Source: Vibrio gigantis (lineage in GTDB: Bacteria; Pseudomonadota; Gammaproteobacteria; Enterobacterales; Vibrionaceae). From it: DNA of 64,000 nt. Position numbers and translations under genes: made by a program. The stretch covers positions 62,001 through 126,000 of the forward strand of contig NZ_AP025494.1 of assembly GCF_024347515.1 (NCBI RefSeq). The letters are read 5' to 3'. This document shows positions 23,452 through 31,147 of this stretch, in pieces; the first letter of the stretch is position 1, and each line of letters opens with the position of its first letter. The notes under the pieces are model-generated. The model worked only from the letters and a program-made list of their open reading frames with translations, was not told the DNA's origin and did no database searches.

Positions 23452-24387
23452 ATGTTAAAACCAACTTTCACGCTCTTAACTGATTACGTAATGAACGTCA
23501 TCACGGTAGTTATTCAAACCCTGAAATACATCATTCCGACTCTGTGTATCTTACTCAGCTGTTATTTTGGTGATTATGTGTTCATAGTCGCAATGGGCGT
23601 CTCACTCGTACAGGCGAAAGCCATTAGAAACATCGCCTATGAAAAGATAGTGCTCGATGATCCGACGCACATGAACCTCTCTATGTTTCATTCCGAATAT
23701 TGGCACCGATTCTGTAAGACGGCCAAACTTATGACGAAGTTCTCTGTTTTTTATCTACTCTTGTTTGCACTTGATTCATTCAATTGGAACGACACCTTTA
23801 TCAATAAAAATTATAGCGAGAACCTGGCCTTAGAGAATCTATGGCCTTGCTTACTATCGGGCTGGAACTATGCTCTTGTCCTATTGGTAGCGTTCATGAC
23901 TTGGGTGATAATGACACCGATAAAATTAGTATTCGGTAGCACCGAGATATTGATGCTGGAGTGGTATCCGATCACTAATCGTTGGAAACATGCATCAGAT
24001 ATAAACCTCCATTTGGCAGACCCTTACAAACCAATAAAAGGCAAAAAAGACCAACTGATCAGAGAAATGACGATGTTTACTAGCGCATTGAATGGTAGTG
24101 GATTTTACTCACTCAGCGTCAACACACACGTAATTAGTGGGAAGTTATGGGAACTACTAAAGATAACGTTAAGTGATGCAGTTATCGATGTGAACAAGAA
24201 ACGTAAAAATTGGCTCGACTTCACCGTGTATAAGGTAGCTATCTACGTCAATCAGTGTGGCCTGAAGGGAAAATCCTATCAACAGTATCGTGATCTTATA
24301 GGTAAGCAGAGGTTTGAGAATAACCACATCGTAAAAATTCGCTTCAATGAAAAGCCGATAAAGCGAGAGTCGGTCCTGATTAAATAG
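23452..24387 (+). CDS. Inner-membrane protein, 311 aa
   Basis: The first half carries about four hydrophobic segments (YIIPTLCILLSCYFGDYVFI, FIVAMGVSLVQAK, FSVFYLLLFALDSF, YALVLLVAFMTWVIMTPIKL). The second half is soluble and basic, with DINLHLADPYKPIKGKKDQL in the cytosolic part. No transporter or enzyme motif is recognised. AAAAGGAATACATTCTT is the ribosome site. A bidirectional terminator follows. Confidence 0.55.
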   Translation: MLKPTFTLLTDYVMNVITVVIQTLKYIIPTLCILLSCYFGDYVFIVAMGVSLVQAKAIRNIAYEKIVLDDPTHMNLSMFHSEYWHRFCKTAKLMTKFSVFYLLLFALDSFNWNDTFINKNYSENLALENLWPCLLSGWNYALVLLVAFMTWVIMTPIKLVFGSTEILMLEWYPITNRWKHASDINLHLADPYKPIKGKKDQLIREMTMFTSALNGSGFYSLSVNTHVISGKLWELLKITLSDAVIDVNKKRKNWLDFTVYKVAIYVNQCGLKGKSYQQYRDLIGKQRFENNHIVKIRFNEKPIKRESVLIK

Positions 24388-24397
24388 CGTGTATTAA

Positions 24398-24420
24398 AAG
24401 GCTCTGATTGTTAGAGCCTT
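24398..24420. terminator. Bidirectional terminator between convergent genes
   Basis: AAGGCTCT-gattgtt-AGAGCCTT with TTAAAAG before and TTATTC after. The stop codon of the minus-strand gene at 24419 lies in its right arm. Confidence 0.7.
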
Positions 24421-24784
24421 ATTCATACATCAATTTGTCGAAGTCTTTGAGAATCGTCATACCGTAGCTGGTCAATGACAGCCAACGAGGACGTCTTCCT
24501 GAAACGGGATCAATTCCCATTGCTATTAAGTCATATCTCGTCATATTCGTGACGTTGAAAATTGGAAGAGAGGATTTCTTGTTGGCATGTTTAACCAAGT
24601 CACTGAGAAATTGATACGAATCCTTACCATCTCTATTGACCCCGTAGAGCTCTGCTATCTCGGTCATAATATTGCCATTTCGAGTGGCATCAATCAGTAC
24701 GAATGTGGACAGGGAAACATCATATTTGTTTGCTAGGACACGAGACACGTATTGAAGACCACCAGGTTTGAGCTGCTTAGACAT
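24419..24784 (-). CDS. Small, possibly winged-helix protein, 121 aa
   Basis: This soluble basic protein reads like one compact helical domain with a wing-like end: LSTFVLIDATRNGNIMTEIA, LYGVNRDGKDSYQFLSDLVK, YDLIAMGIDPVSGRRPRWLS, LTSYGMTILKDF. The arrangement of short helices and a turn rich in Arg resembles winged-helix regulators. That is a weak suggestion, and no named family is recognised. It is transcribed away from the next block. Confidence 0.45.
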   Translation of the reverse strand: MSKQLKPGGLQYVSRVLANKYDVSLSTFVLIDATRNGNIMTEIAELYGVNRDGKDSYQFLSDLVKHANKKSSLPIFNVTNMTRYDLIAMGIDPVSGRRPRWLSLTSYGMTILKDFDKLMYE

Positions 24785-24959
24785 CTGTTAACTTCCTGAA
24801 ATTTCGATATAACAATAGATAGCCTTAGTAATATCTAATATTCCGCTACTAACAGCAACACACAATACCGGTTGAACCACAACCTTGTGATGACAATGTG
24901 CTTAATAGAACACATCGATGTTGTATATCTAATCCAAAGCCAATTGAAGGAACTGAGAT

Positions 24960-25178
24960 ATGCAAACGAAGCAAGGCGAACTGAAATTTAATACTGGTAG
25001 AGGTTATGCACCGGATGGACAAAGAATTCATGCGACTATTATCGATGATACTGAAGTAACACTCCGTGTACGATTTTCCGATAAAACGCGTGGGATAGAT
25101 GGCGAAGTACAAGTGCTCGAATTCACAGAGACTGCCATTATGCGTGAGTATGATTCCGGTAACTATACAGAGGTGTAA
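24960..25178 (+). CDS. Small hypothetical protein, 72 aa
   Basis: The ATG at 24960 follows TTGAAGGAACTGAGAT. The protein is a short beta-rich domain (RIHATIIDDTEVTLRVRFSD, GEVQVLEFTETAIMREYDSG). The stop overlaps the start of the next gene (TAATG), so they are coupled. No family is recognised. Confidence 0.5.
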   Translation: MQTKQGELKFNTGRGYAPDGQRIHATIIDDTEVTLRVRFSDKTRGIDGEVQVLEFTETAIMREYDSGNYTEV

Positions 25179-25465
25179 TGACCATGAATACAACAACACC
25201 AAGTAAGGTTCACAACAAGATGAGCACTCAAGAGATGGCCGCATATATGTTGGAGTCGGGAGTGCATTACACTGCTGCAAGTTTATCAAAAGAGTTGGGT
25301 ATACCTCTAGCCAATGCATCTGGAAACTTATATAACATAATAACCGGGAAAAAGTATGAGACTGATTTAGTAGGTAAGCCAGTCACCGTAAAAGTCGTGG
25401 ATATACGTGGACTTAAAAAGGGGCAGCGTTTGTGGTCCCAGATTCTATCGGGCTGCTGGTCTTAG
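25178..25465 (+). CDS. Small helix-turn-helix-like protein, 95 aa
   Basis: It is coupled to the preceding gene through TAATG; a second ATG at 25184 is possible. Residues about 15-60 (MAAYMLESGVHYTAASLSKE, LGIPLANASGNLYNIITG) have the spacing of a helix-turn-helix in which the recognition helix follows LG.P..N. The C-terminus is a short basic strand pair. It is probably a small regulator. Its target is unknown. Confidence 0.5.
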   Translation: MTMNTTTPSKVHNKMSTQEMAAYMLESGVHYTAASLSKELGIPLANASGNLYNIITGKKYETDLVGKPVTVKVVDIRGLKKGQRLWSQILSGCWS

Positions 25466-25497
25466 TGACAATGTAACGCAAATAAATGGAGAACGTT

Positions 25498-26259
25498 ATG
25501 ATGGGGATTATTCGCAGTACGATGTATTTGGTTGTTTTACTTGCTTCGTTTTCATCACTGGGAAATGACATGTGGCGTGGGTTGGTAGTTAAGGAAGAGC
25601 ATCGATGTTCACCATACGATAAGAAAAGCCAATACCCATATCCCGCTTCAGTAGAGTCAGCGATAGTCGATAGTATGGGAGGTCAGATTTATGGCCCTTA
25701 TACTGGCACCTACTACCAATCAACTTCAGAGACAGACATCGAACACATCATTGCAGCCAGTGAAGGGCATGACAGTGGGCTCTGTGCGGCAAGCCCTGAA
25801 ACAAGAAAAGCATTTGCAACAGATCTATTGAACTTGACCCTAGCATCCCCAGCTGTGAACCGTTGTAGTTCTACTGGAAAATGCGGCTTGGACGCTGGCG
25901 AGTGGTTACCGCCAAGAAACCAATGTTGGTTCGCGTTGCGTGTCATTGAGATAAAAACTAAGTATGGCCTTAGTGTAAATCCAGTCGAAGCGAACACGTT
26001 GGAGAGTGTTATCAATAATTGCCCGTCTTTTGAAATGGTGTTCTATGCACCTGCGGGAAGCGCTCCAACTAAATACGTCACCCAATCTACGGGGCATACG
26101 CATTCATGTCTGACCGAGACAGGGATGGTGTTGTGTGCGAGTAAACGATTTATTGCTGGCGAGACTGAAGTTTTGCCAGCGTTCTCTTTGATAACTTCCG
26201 ACCCACAAAAACAAACAACCCCAAACAGACTAGACCTACGCCAGCACCATAGCCATTGA
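25498..26259 (+). CDS. Secreted HNH-type (DUF1524-like) nuclease
   Basis: The ATG at 25498 follows AAATGGAGAACGTT; the in-frame ATG at 25486 overlaps that SD. A signal peptide (YLVVLLASFSSLG) precedes the mature NDMWRG. TDIEHIIAASEGHDSG carries the EH pair of HNH/beta-beta-alpha-metal nucleases. LLNLTLASPAVNR supplies the conserved Asn, and a WLPPRNQCWFALRVIEIKTK segment fits the family. Six or more Cys suggest disulfides in the exported form. A secreted nuclease could degrade extracellular DNA or act in entry or competition; there is no evident immunity gene. The 3' end overlaps a small gene on the other strand. Confidence 0.65.
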   Translation: MMGIIRSTMYLVVLLASFSSLGNDMWRGLVVKEEHRCSPYDKKSQYPYPASVESAIVDSMGGQIYGPYTGTYYQSTSETDIEHIIAASEGHDSGLCAASPETRKAFATDLLNLTLASPAVNRCSSTGKCGLDAGEWLPPRNQCWFALRVIEIKTKYGLSVNPVEANTLESVINNCPSFEMVFYAPAGSAPTKYVTQSTGHTHSCLTETGMVLCASKRFIAGETEVLPAFSLITSDPQKQTTPNRLDLRQHHSH

Positions 26260-26329
26260 AAATGTGGACTAAAGCTAACCAAGCGAAAAATAGTACAACA
26301 ACTAATATTGCAAACCTTACTAATGGCAT
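26150..26329 (-). CDS. Small membrane protein, 59 aa, antisense to the nuclease 3' end
   Basis: On the minus strand, ATG 26329 follows AGTTAAGAGGTCACT, a clear SD. The product is 59 residues: a hydrophobic helix (VRFAILVVVLFFAWLALVHI), a second helix (GAGVGLVCLGLFVFVG) and a basic tail (RKLSKRTLAKLQSRQQ). It overlaps the nuclease gene by 110 bases. The positive-inside pattern and SD support it as a real gene. Its function is unknown; a link to the nuclease is only positional. Confidence 0.5.
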   Translation of the reverse strand: MPLVRFAILVVVLFFAWLALVHIFNGYGAGVGLVCLGLFVFVGRKLSKRTLAKLQSRQQ

Positions 26330-26404
26330 AGTGACCTCTTAACTTTCCCTTTGATTTAAACAACTTAACATCGTTTAGGTGAAACCTAAATATAAACAAT
26401 ATCA

Positions 26405-26421
26405 TATTATGTTATCGTATA
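26405..26421 (+). promoter_or_regulatory. 17-base repeated motif, copy 2
   Basis: TATTATGTTATCGTATA, one base different from 22565-22581. It lies about 140 bases upstream of umuD and about 75 bases upstream of the small antisense gene's start. Confidence 0.4.
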
Positions 26422-26539
26422 TATGGCTCTTGTTCATAATGTCGCCCTCTCAACCTCTGTCTCACCTTAAATTCTATAGCGCTAGTTACCTACTGAGACA
26501 TTCTCTTGCCTTTTATCTAGATTCGGGGCTAGAATCAAA

Positions 26540-26555
26540 CTGTATAAATAACCAG
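26540..26555 (+). promoter_or_regulatory. LexA (SOS) box upstream of umuD
   Basis: CTGTATAAATAACCAG fits CTG-N10-CAG with the flanks A...T of the palindrome (ACTG/CAGT). It lies 8 bases before the umuD ATG, where LexA would block transcription. This places umuDC under DNA-damage control. Confidence 0.75.
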
Positions 26556-26563
26556 TATAAATT

Positions 26564-26968
26564 ATGAATATATTAACTTATCCAGTGAGTGCAGGCGTGG
26601 TGGGTTTTGAGTCCCCAGCTGCAGAATATAAACAACTGGAATTGAGCCTTGATGAATTGCTGGTGGAACACCCTTCATCAACTTTTTTAGCGCTGGCACA
26701 GGGAGATAGCATGCAAGGAGTTGGGATTTTTTCAGGTGATGTATTGATTGTAGATCGAGCCCTTACTGCGAAAGACCACGATATTATCATTGCCAATCTA
26801 AACGGTGAACTGGTTTGTAAAATTCTAGATATCAAAGGACGTCGCTTGCTGAGTGCGAATGAATCAATGAAGCCGGTAAGAATTGATGAACAAGACTCCT
26901 TCGCAATAGAAGGGGTATTAGCGAGTTCCATCAGACTCCACCGTGTATCAACTATGTTTTCGGGTTAA
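26564..26968 (+). CDS. umuD: UmuD/RumA-like polymerase V accessory protein
   Basis: This 134-residue S24-type self-cleaving protein activates the translesion polymerase UmuC. GDSMQGVGIFSGDVLIVD contains the nucleophilic Ser of GDSM, and GELVCKIL provides the catalytic Lys. The N-terminus (YPVSAGVVGFESPAAEYKQL) aligns with the UmuD cleavage region, but where UmuD has Cys-Gly this has Val-Gly or Ala-Gly a few residues earlier. It lacks about 10 N-terminal residues compared with the chromosomal protein, as plasmid versions often do. It has an SOS box directly upstream, and umuC follows after 2 bases. Confidence 0.9.
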   Translation: MNILTYPVSAGVVGFESPAAEYKQLELSLDELLVEHPSSTFLALAQGDSMQGVGIFSGDVLIVDRALTAKDHDIIIANLNGELVCKILDIKGRRLLSANESMKPVRIDEQDSFAIEGVLASSIRLHRVSTMFSG

Positions 26969-26970
26969 GC

Positions 26971-28230
26971 ATGTATTCATTAATAGATGGCAATTCATTC
27001 TACAATTCGTGTCATCAAGTCTTCAGACCTGATTTACGTGGAAAGCCGGTTATCACCGTCAGTAACAATGATGGTTGTGCCGTTGCGGTAAACAATCAAG
27101 CGAAGGCGTTGAACATTCCAAAGTTCGAACCTTACTTTAAAATCAAGGCATTATGTGAGCAACATGGCGTTACAGTCTTCTCATCTAACTATGAACTGTA
27201 CTCCAGTTTGAGCTTGCGGATGATGCAAGTGATTGCACGTTTTGGACCTGAACAACTGATCTATTCAATCGATGAAAGCTTCCTAAATCTGGACAAGTGC
27301 ATAAACATTCCTTGTTTACGAGAGCATGGGGCCGCAATTCGAAAAGCAATATGGAAAGAGTGTCGGATCCCGGTCTGTGTGGGAACCGGCCCGACGCTCA
27401 CCCTCTCAAAATTAGCCAACCACGCAGCGAAAAAACTCCCTGGTTATCAGGGGGTATGTGTTTTAGATTCAGTGAAAGAAACCCAACGTGTTCTCCAGGC
27501 TATTGATGTGGGTTCAGTTTGGGGGATTGGTCGCAAGCGAACGAAAGCATTGCAATTTATTGGGATCACTACCGCAGCGCAACTAGCAAATTTTTCACCT
27601 TCAAAAGCGAGAAAAGAATTCGATGTCGGTGTTGAGCGCACGATACGGGAGCTCAATGGTGAAAAGTGTATTCCATTCGACATAGCAAGAGCAGACAAAC
27701 AACAAGTTTTTTCTACCCGCAGTCTGGGTAAGCGCATAACGGAATTCGATGAGCTTAGACAAGCTATCAGTCAGCATGTGGGCATTGCCTCGCGAAAGAT
27801 CCGTGCTCAACAGTCACTTTGTAAAGTGTTGGTTTGCTTTGCAGGAAATTCACCTTTTGACGAAAAGCCGGTTAGTTTCAAAGCGATTCACAAATTTGAG
27901 TACGCGACAGCTAATGTAGATACCTTAACCAGTGCGGCCTGTGCTCTGGCCAAAACACTCTACAAAGAAGGTGTTCAGTACTACAAAGTCGGTGTTGGGC
28001 TGATTGACCTCGTTGACGGAAGGCATGAGCAAGCTGACCTATTTAACCCACAACCCAATAATGCAAAGTTAATGGCTTCGTTTGATCAGATAAACGCAAA
28101 GTATGGAACGGACACTATCTTTCTGGCTGCGCAAGGAACACCCACAAGACAGTCTTGGGGTATGCGCCGCGATATGCTGTCTCCACAATACACCACTAAA
28201 TGGAGCGACTTACCTAGAATCGCCTGCTAG
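26971..28230 (+). CDS. umuC: UmuC/RumB-like Y-family DNA polymerase V catalytic subunit
   Basis: This error-prone polymerase of 419 residues copies damaged templates. YSLIDGNSFYNSC gives the first catalytic Asp, and YSIDESFLNLD gives the DE pair of the palm. GTGPTLTLSKLANHAAKKLP is the typical fingers/palm end, and the thumb HhH region (VWGIGRKRTKALQ) follows. Full length matches the family (about 420). It forms an operon with umuD, so it is SOS-induced. Plasmid copies raise mutation rate and damage survival in the host. Confidence 0.95.
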   Translation: MYSLIDGNSFYNSCHQVFRPDLRGKPVITVSNNDGCAVAVNNQAKALNIPKFEPYFKIKALCEQHGVTVFSSNYELYSSLSLRMMQVIARFGPEQLIYSIDESFLNLDKCINIPCLREHGAAIRKAIWKECRIPVCVGTGPTLTLSKLANHAAKKLPGYQGVCVLDSVKETQRVLQAIDVGSVWGIGRKRTKALQFIGITTAAQLANFSPSKARKEFDVGVERTIRELNGEKCIPFDIARADKQQVFSTRSLGKRITEFDELRQAISQHVGIASRKIRAQQSLCKVLVCFAGNSPFDEKPVSFKAIHKFEYATANVDTLTSAACALAKTLYKEGVQYYKVGVGLIDLVDGRHEQADLFNPQPNNAKLMASFDQINAKYGTDTIFLAAQGTPTRQSWGMRRDMLSPQYTTKWSDLPRIAC

Positions 28231-28352
28231 TTTCTGCCCACCGCGTTTGTGTTTCGCAATCTATTCTCCAATTCATGCTCTTTATTTGAACATGCCTTTA
28301 TCGGGTTGTTGGATACTGAACTCAGTAGTACTTAACAAAGTAGAGAGCAAGA

Positions 28353-28544
28353 ATGGCAGACACGCTAAAAGACCCGTTTATAAGGCAACGACTCCCCTCG
28401 AATTCTAAACCAGCATTCGATGACTGGATTGCGCACGTTCCTGTGGGTAATCAGCTGCCGAGAGGCAAGTATTTCCAATGTAAGGTGACAATACCTAAGC
28501 ACCAGTCAGACGAAACAGAATTGCAGTTCAAACCTTCCCGTTAA
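28353..28544 (+). CDS. Small hypothetical protein, 63 aa
   Basis: The ATG at 28353 follows GTAGAGAGCAAGA. The protein is short and basic, with a beta-rich end (RGKYFQCKVTIPKHQ). No domain is recognised. The next gene starts 11 bases after its stop. Confidence 0.45.
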   Translation: MADTLKDPFIRQRLPSNSKPAFDDWIAHVPVGNQLPRGKYFQCKVTIPKHQSDETELQFKPSR

Positions 28545-28554
28545 AGGCAAAGAT

Positions 28555-28980
28555 ATGACTTCAATAAAAATCGTTTCTACAGCTCAACGGCTTCACCAAT
28601 GTCGTGAACAACAAATATTTCTTTCCGGAGAGCAGGGGTTCATTGAAAAATATGAGAAATGGTCCCCTGTAATACGATTAACGATGGCCAAATTCAATTG
28701 TAACGAGTTACATGCCCTGGTCAGAATCTTAGAGATCACTGAGAAGCGACATGATTCAGGCATGTTTACTCATTTGTTGTCGGCAGTAGCTTGCGAGATG
28801 TGCGAACCGACTATCACCGTTAACACAAACCACACGACTGAATTCAAAGCCGGAGTCATGGCAAGTAGAAAAGGGGAGAAGTTTAACCCTGATTGCCATA
28901 TCGAGTGGCAAGAAGGCTATATCCGTGAGCAGTTAAGGAGAGTCGCCAATAATGCGCAAACTCAAGTACGATCTCACTGA
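28555..28980 (+). CDS. Hypothetical protein, 141 aa
   Basis: The ATG at 28555 has AAAGGCAAAGAT upstream. This soluble protein has a helical region (MAKFNCNELHALVRILEITE, MFTHLLSAVACEMC) and a C-terminal segment with WQEGYIREQLRR. Several Cys and His are present but no tidy zinc motif. No family is recognised. It overlaps the next gene by 29 bases. Confidence 0.5.
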   Translation: MTSIKIVSTAQRLHQCREQQIFLSGEQGFIEKYEKWSPVIRLTMAKFNCNELHALVRILEITEKRHDSGMFTHLLSAVACEMCEPTITVNTNHTTEFKAGVMASRKGEKFNPDCHIEWQEGYIREQLRRVANNAQTQVRSH

Positions 28981-29173
28981 CTACATGGGACCTGTTGATA
29001 AAGCGTTGCTCAGGTTAAGCATCCTAACCATTGGGTCGCATGTAATGATAGTTACTGGCTTTAACGGGCAACTTTTCGGCCTGGTTGAAACCTTACTCAC
29101 CTTGGGTTTCGTTGCGGCAGTGGCGACAATTGCCTACAAACAAAAACGTAAAGATCGAGAAGAGCACCTTTGA
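28952..29173 (+). CDS. Small membrane protein, 73 aa
   Basis: It starts inside the previous gene's end, after GTTAAGGAGAGTCG, so the genes are coupled. Two hydrophobic segments (LSILTIGSHVMIVTGFNGQL and VETLLTLGFVAAVATIAYKQ) precede a basic tail KRKDREEHL. No family is recognised. Confidence 0.5.
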   Translation: MRKLKYDLTDYMGPVDKALLRLSILTIGSHVMIVTGFNGQLFGLVETLLTLGFVAAVATIAYKQKRKDREEHL

Positions 29174-29280
29174 GTTCTTCAGTCTGCTCTAGCGTCGTCT
29201 AAATATTGAAACTCGATACGAATCTAAATTGGGAGTCTTGGGATGTATAACAAACTCACAGTTAATCTTAGGAAGATAAT

Positions 29281-29448
29281 ATGAAGACAGTGACAGAATT
29301 GCACACAATGAATGTCGCTCTATATTGCCCTCACTGCGGAGAAGAACAAGATGTTTTTTGTGGCAATCCTGCGGGTGGTGAATTTGAATGCGACGATTGC
29401 AATAGGCCATACAAAGTCCACTCTGAAGCCGATATCGAACATAGATAA
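29281..29448 (+). CDS. Small zinc-ribbon protein, 55 aa
   Basis: This short gene has the SD TTAGGAAGATAAT before ATG 29281. Two knuckles, LYCPHCGEEQDV and FECDDCNRPYKV, give CxxC-CxxC, the pattern of a zinc ribbon. Such mini-proteins bind nucleic acid or other proteins. The exact role is unknown. Confidence 0.6.
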   Translation: MKTVTELHTMNVALYCPHCGEEQDVFCGNPAGGEFECDDCNRPYKVHSEADIEHR

Positions 29449-29454
29449 TCAGCT

Positions 29455-29610
29455 GTGATTCATCTAACAACACAACAATGCGAGTTAATGTGGCAAGGAG
29501 AAGAGTTAAGTAAAATTTCAACGATACCAGTAAAGCAACTACTCTTAGATAATCCTGATAGTTTCGCGGAGCTGGTGGGTTCGATGCTACGGGAAGCAAG
29601 GAGCAATTAA
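29455..29610 (+). CDS. Possible small protein, 51 aa
   Basis: A GTG at 29455, 6 bases after the zinc-ribbon gene's stop, opens a 51-residue frame (MIHLTTQQCELMWQGEELSK, then QLLLDNPDSFAELVGSMLRE). It has protein-like composition but no clear SD, so translational coupling would be needed. Confidence 0.35.
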   Translation: MIHLTTQQCELMWQGEELSKISTIPVKQLLLDNPDSFAELVGSMLREARSN

Positions 29611-29746
29611 GGGCAACCACAACGAACGACCAATATTTTTCGTGACCGTCAAGAACAGTGGCGAAATCGAACGTAACTAAAAGGAACGACGGTTATAAGC
29701 TCACCGCTTTACTCTAAAGAATTGAGCTCACCTTCGTGATCAAAAT

Positions 29747-31021
29747 ATGAGTAGAAGCCGCACACATCAAAACAGCGATTTACCACCTTACCTATATCGA
29801 TTTAAACATAAAGACGGAAGAATGCGTTTCCGTCTGAAACTTGTAACAGGCAAATTTTTCAACTTCCCTGTAGGCACGAAGAAACTTCACGCGATCAATG
29901 AAGCGGTTAACTACAATATCAAATACCGGTCTATGGAACAGCTCATAGAAAAAGCCCACCGAACTTCATTACCGACTCTCGATAGTGTCCCAGATAAGCC
30001 ACGACACACTTCTTCAAACGAATTCAATATTCCTTTGGAAAAAGCACTGAAGAAAATTTTTCCGTTGATTAAAAGAGAAGAACTGTCAAAAGGTACGATG
30101 GAGAAGTATCAATTGGTGATGAAAAAACTCTGTAAGGATTTAGGAAAAACAAACACTCACGATTTAAACTTACAAATGATGAATGTCTTCTTGAACACTC
30201 ATTATTCAAAATTTTCAGCTAAGTGCTTCAACAATAATCTGAGCTTTGTTAATAAAGCATTCAGTTACTTAGCAGATCAATCGTATATACCTGATAACTT
30301 CATGCGCAATAAGAAACGTCTAAGGATCACTAAAAAAGAACTGGTTAAAAAGCGACAAAGGCTGACATTAGAAGAGTTTGAGTTGATTTATGATAGCGCA
30401 CCGATCTTTCTTAAAGTAGCAATGGCATTAACGTTAGAGACAACTCATGCCATCAATGAGATCTGTCGTATCAAATACAACATACGCACGCCAAAGGATA
30501 ACCGTTGTGGAATTGTCTGGAATGAGGATAAGCAGCCTATTTTAGTGGATGGTGAAAAAATTTATGGTTACTTATATATCCATAGACAAAAGGTATTAAA
30601 TTCCGACGCATCTAGAGTAAAGATCCCCGTCACTCAGTCTATCTATGACATTGTACAGCTGAGTTATACAGACCGTATACGCTGCCCTTATATCGTTCAC
30701 ATGAAACCGATACAAAGACAAAGAGGCGTGGCAAAAGATTGTGATCATATCTACCAAGTGCAAAGCCATTACCTCAGCAAGCAGTTCAGCAGGGTACGTG
30801 ACAAAGTTGGTGTGAAGTCGCACTTACCAAGTAATGAAAGACCGACGTACCATGAAATTCGTTCCTTAGCGGCTCGAATGATTGAAGAAAAAGGGTTAAG
30901 TGCTACAAAGAGAATGGCCCATAGCAACTCAAAAACCACGGAAATCTATACAAAACCTGACCAAGCAGTATGGAATGAGTGTGAGCCAATTTCAGTTAAG
31001 CAATACCCGAACGATAACTAA
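29747..31021 (+). CDS. Phage-type tyrosine recombinase homologue lacking the first catalytic Arg
   Basis: This 424-residue protein has the lambda/P4-integrase plan: a basic N-terminal arm-type domain, a core-binding domain at about 90-190 and a catalytic domain from about 205. HEIRSLAARM gives H369 and R372, KRMAHSNSKTT gives H392, and EIYTKP gives the Tyr nucleophile Y401. At the first Arg position (lambda TGQRVGDL), this protein reads TTHAINEI, so the Arg is Ala235. That change would be expected to cripple strand cleavage. It may therefore be a non-catalytic accessory or a decayed integrase. No att site was recognised. Confidence 0.7.
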   Translation: MSRSRTHQNSDLPPYLYRFKHKDGRMRFRLKLVTGKFFNFPVGTKKLHAINEAVNYNIKYRSMEQLIEKAHRTSLPTLDSVPDKPRHTSSNEFNIPLEKALKKIFPLIKREELSKGTMEKYQLVMKKLCKDLGKTNTHDLNLQMMNVFLNTHYSKFSAKCFNNNLSFVNKAFSYLADQSYIPDNFMRNKKRLRITKKELVKKRQRLTLEEFELIYDSAPIFLKVAMALTLETTHAINEICRIKYNIRTPKDNRCGIVWNEDKQPILVDGEKIYGYLYIHRQKVLNSDASRVKIPVTQSIYDIVQLSYTDRIRCPYIVHMKPIQRQRGVAKDCDHIYQVQSHYLSKQFSRVRDKVGVKSHLPSNERPTYHEIRSLAARMIEEKGLSATKRMAHSNSKTTEIYTKPDQAVWNECEPISVKQYPNDN

Positions 31022-31147
31022 ATGGATGTGGGGAGATTTTCAATAGCTTCCATCCTGAGCTAAATAAAACCTAAGACAGAGAAGTGCAACATGCTTTGGC
31101 GGTAATAACCCCCTGCAGCTGTCAGCACTAGGGCTTCAACTGACTGG

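Noticed and set aside
28103..28408. Frame overlapping the 3' end of umuC
   Set aside because: It is in another frame inside a well-supported polymerase gene and has no ribosome site.
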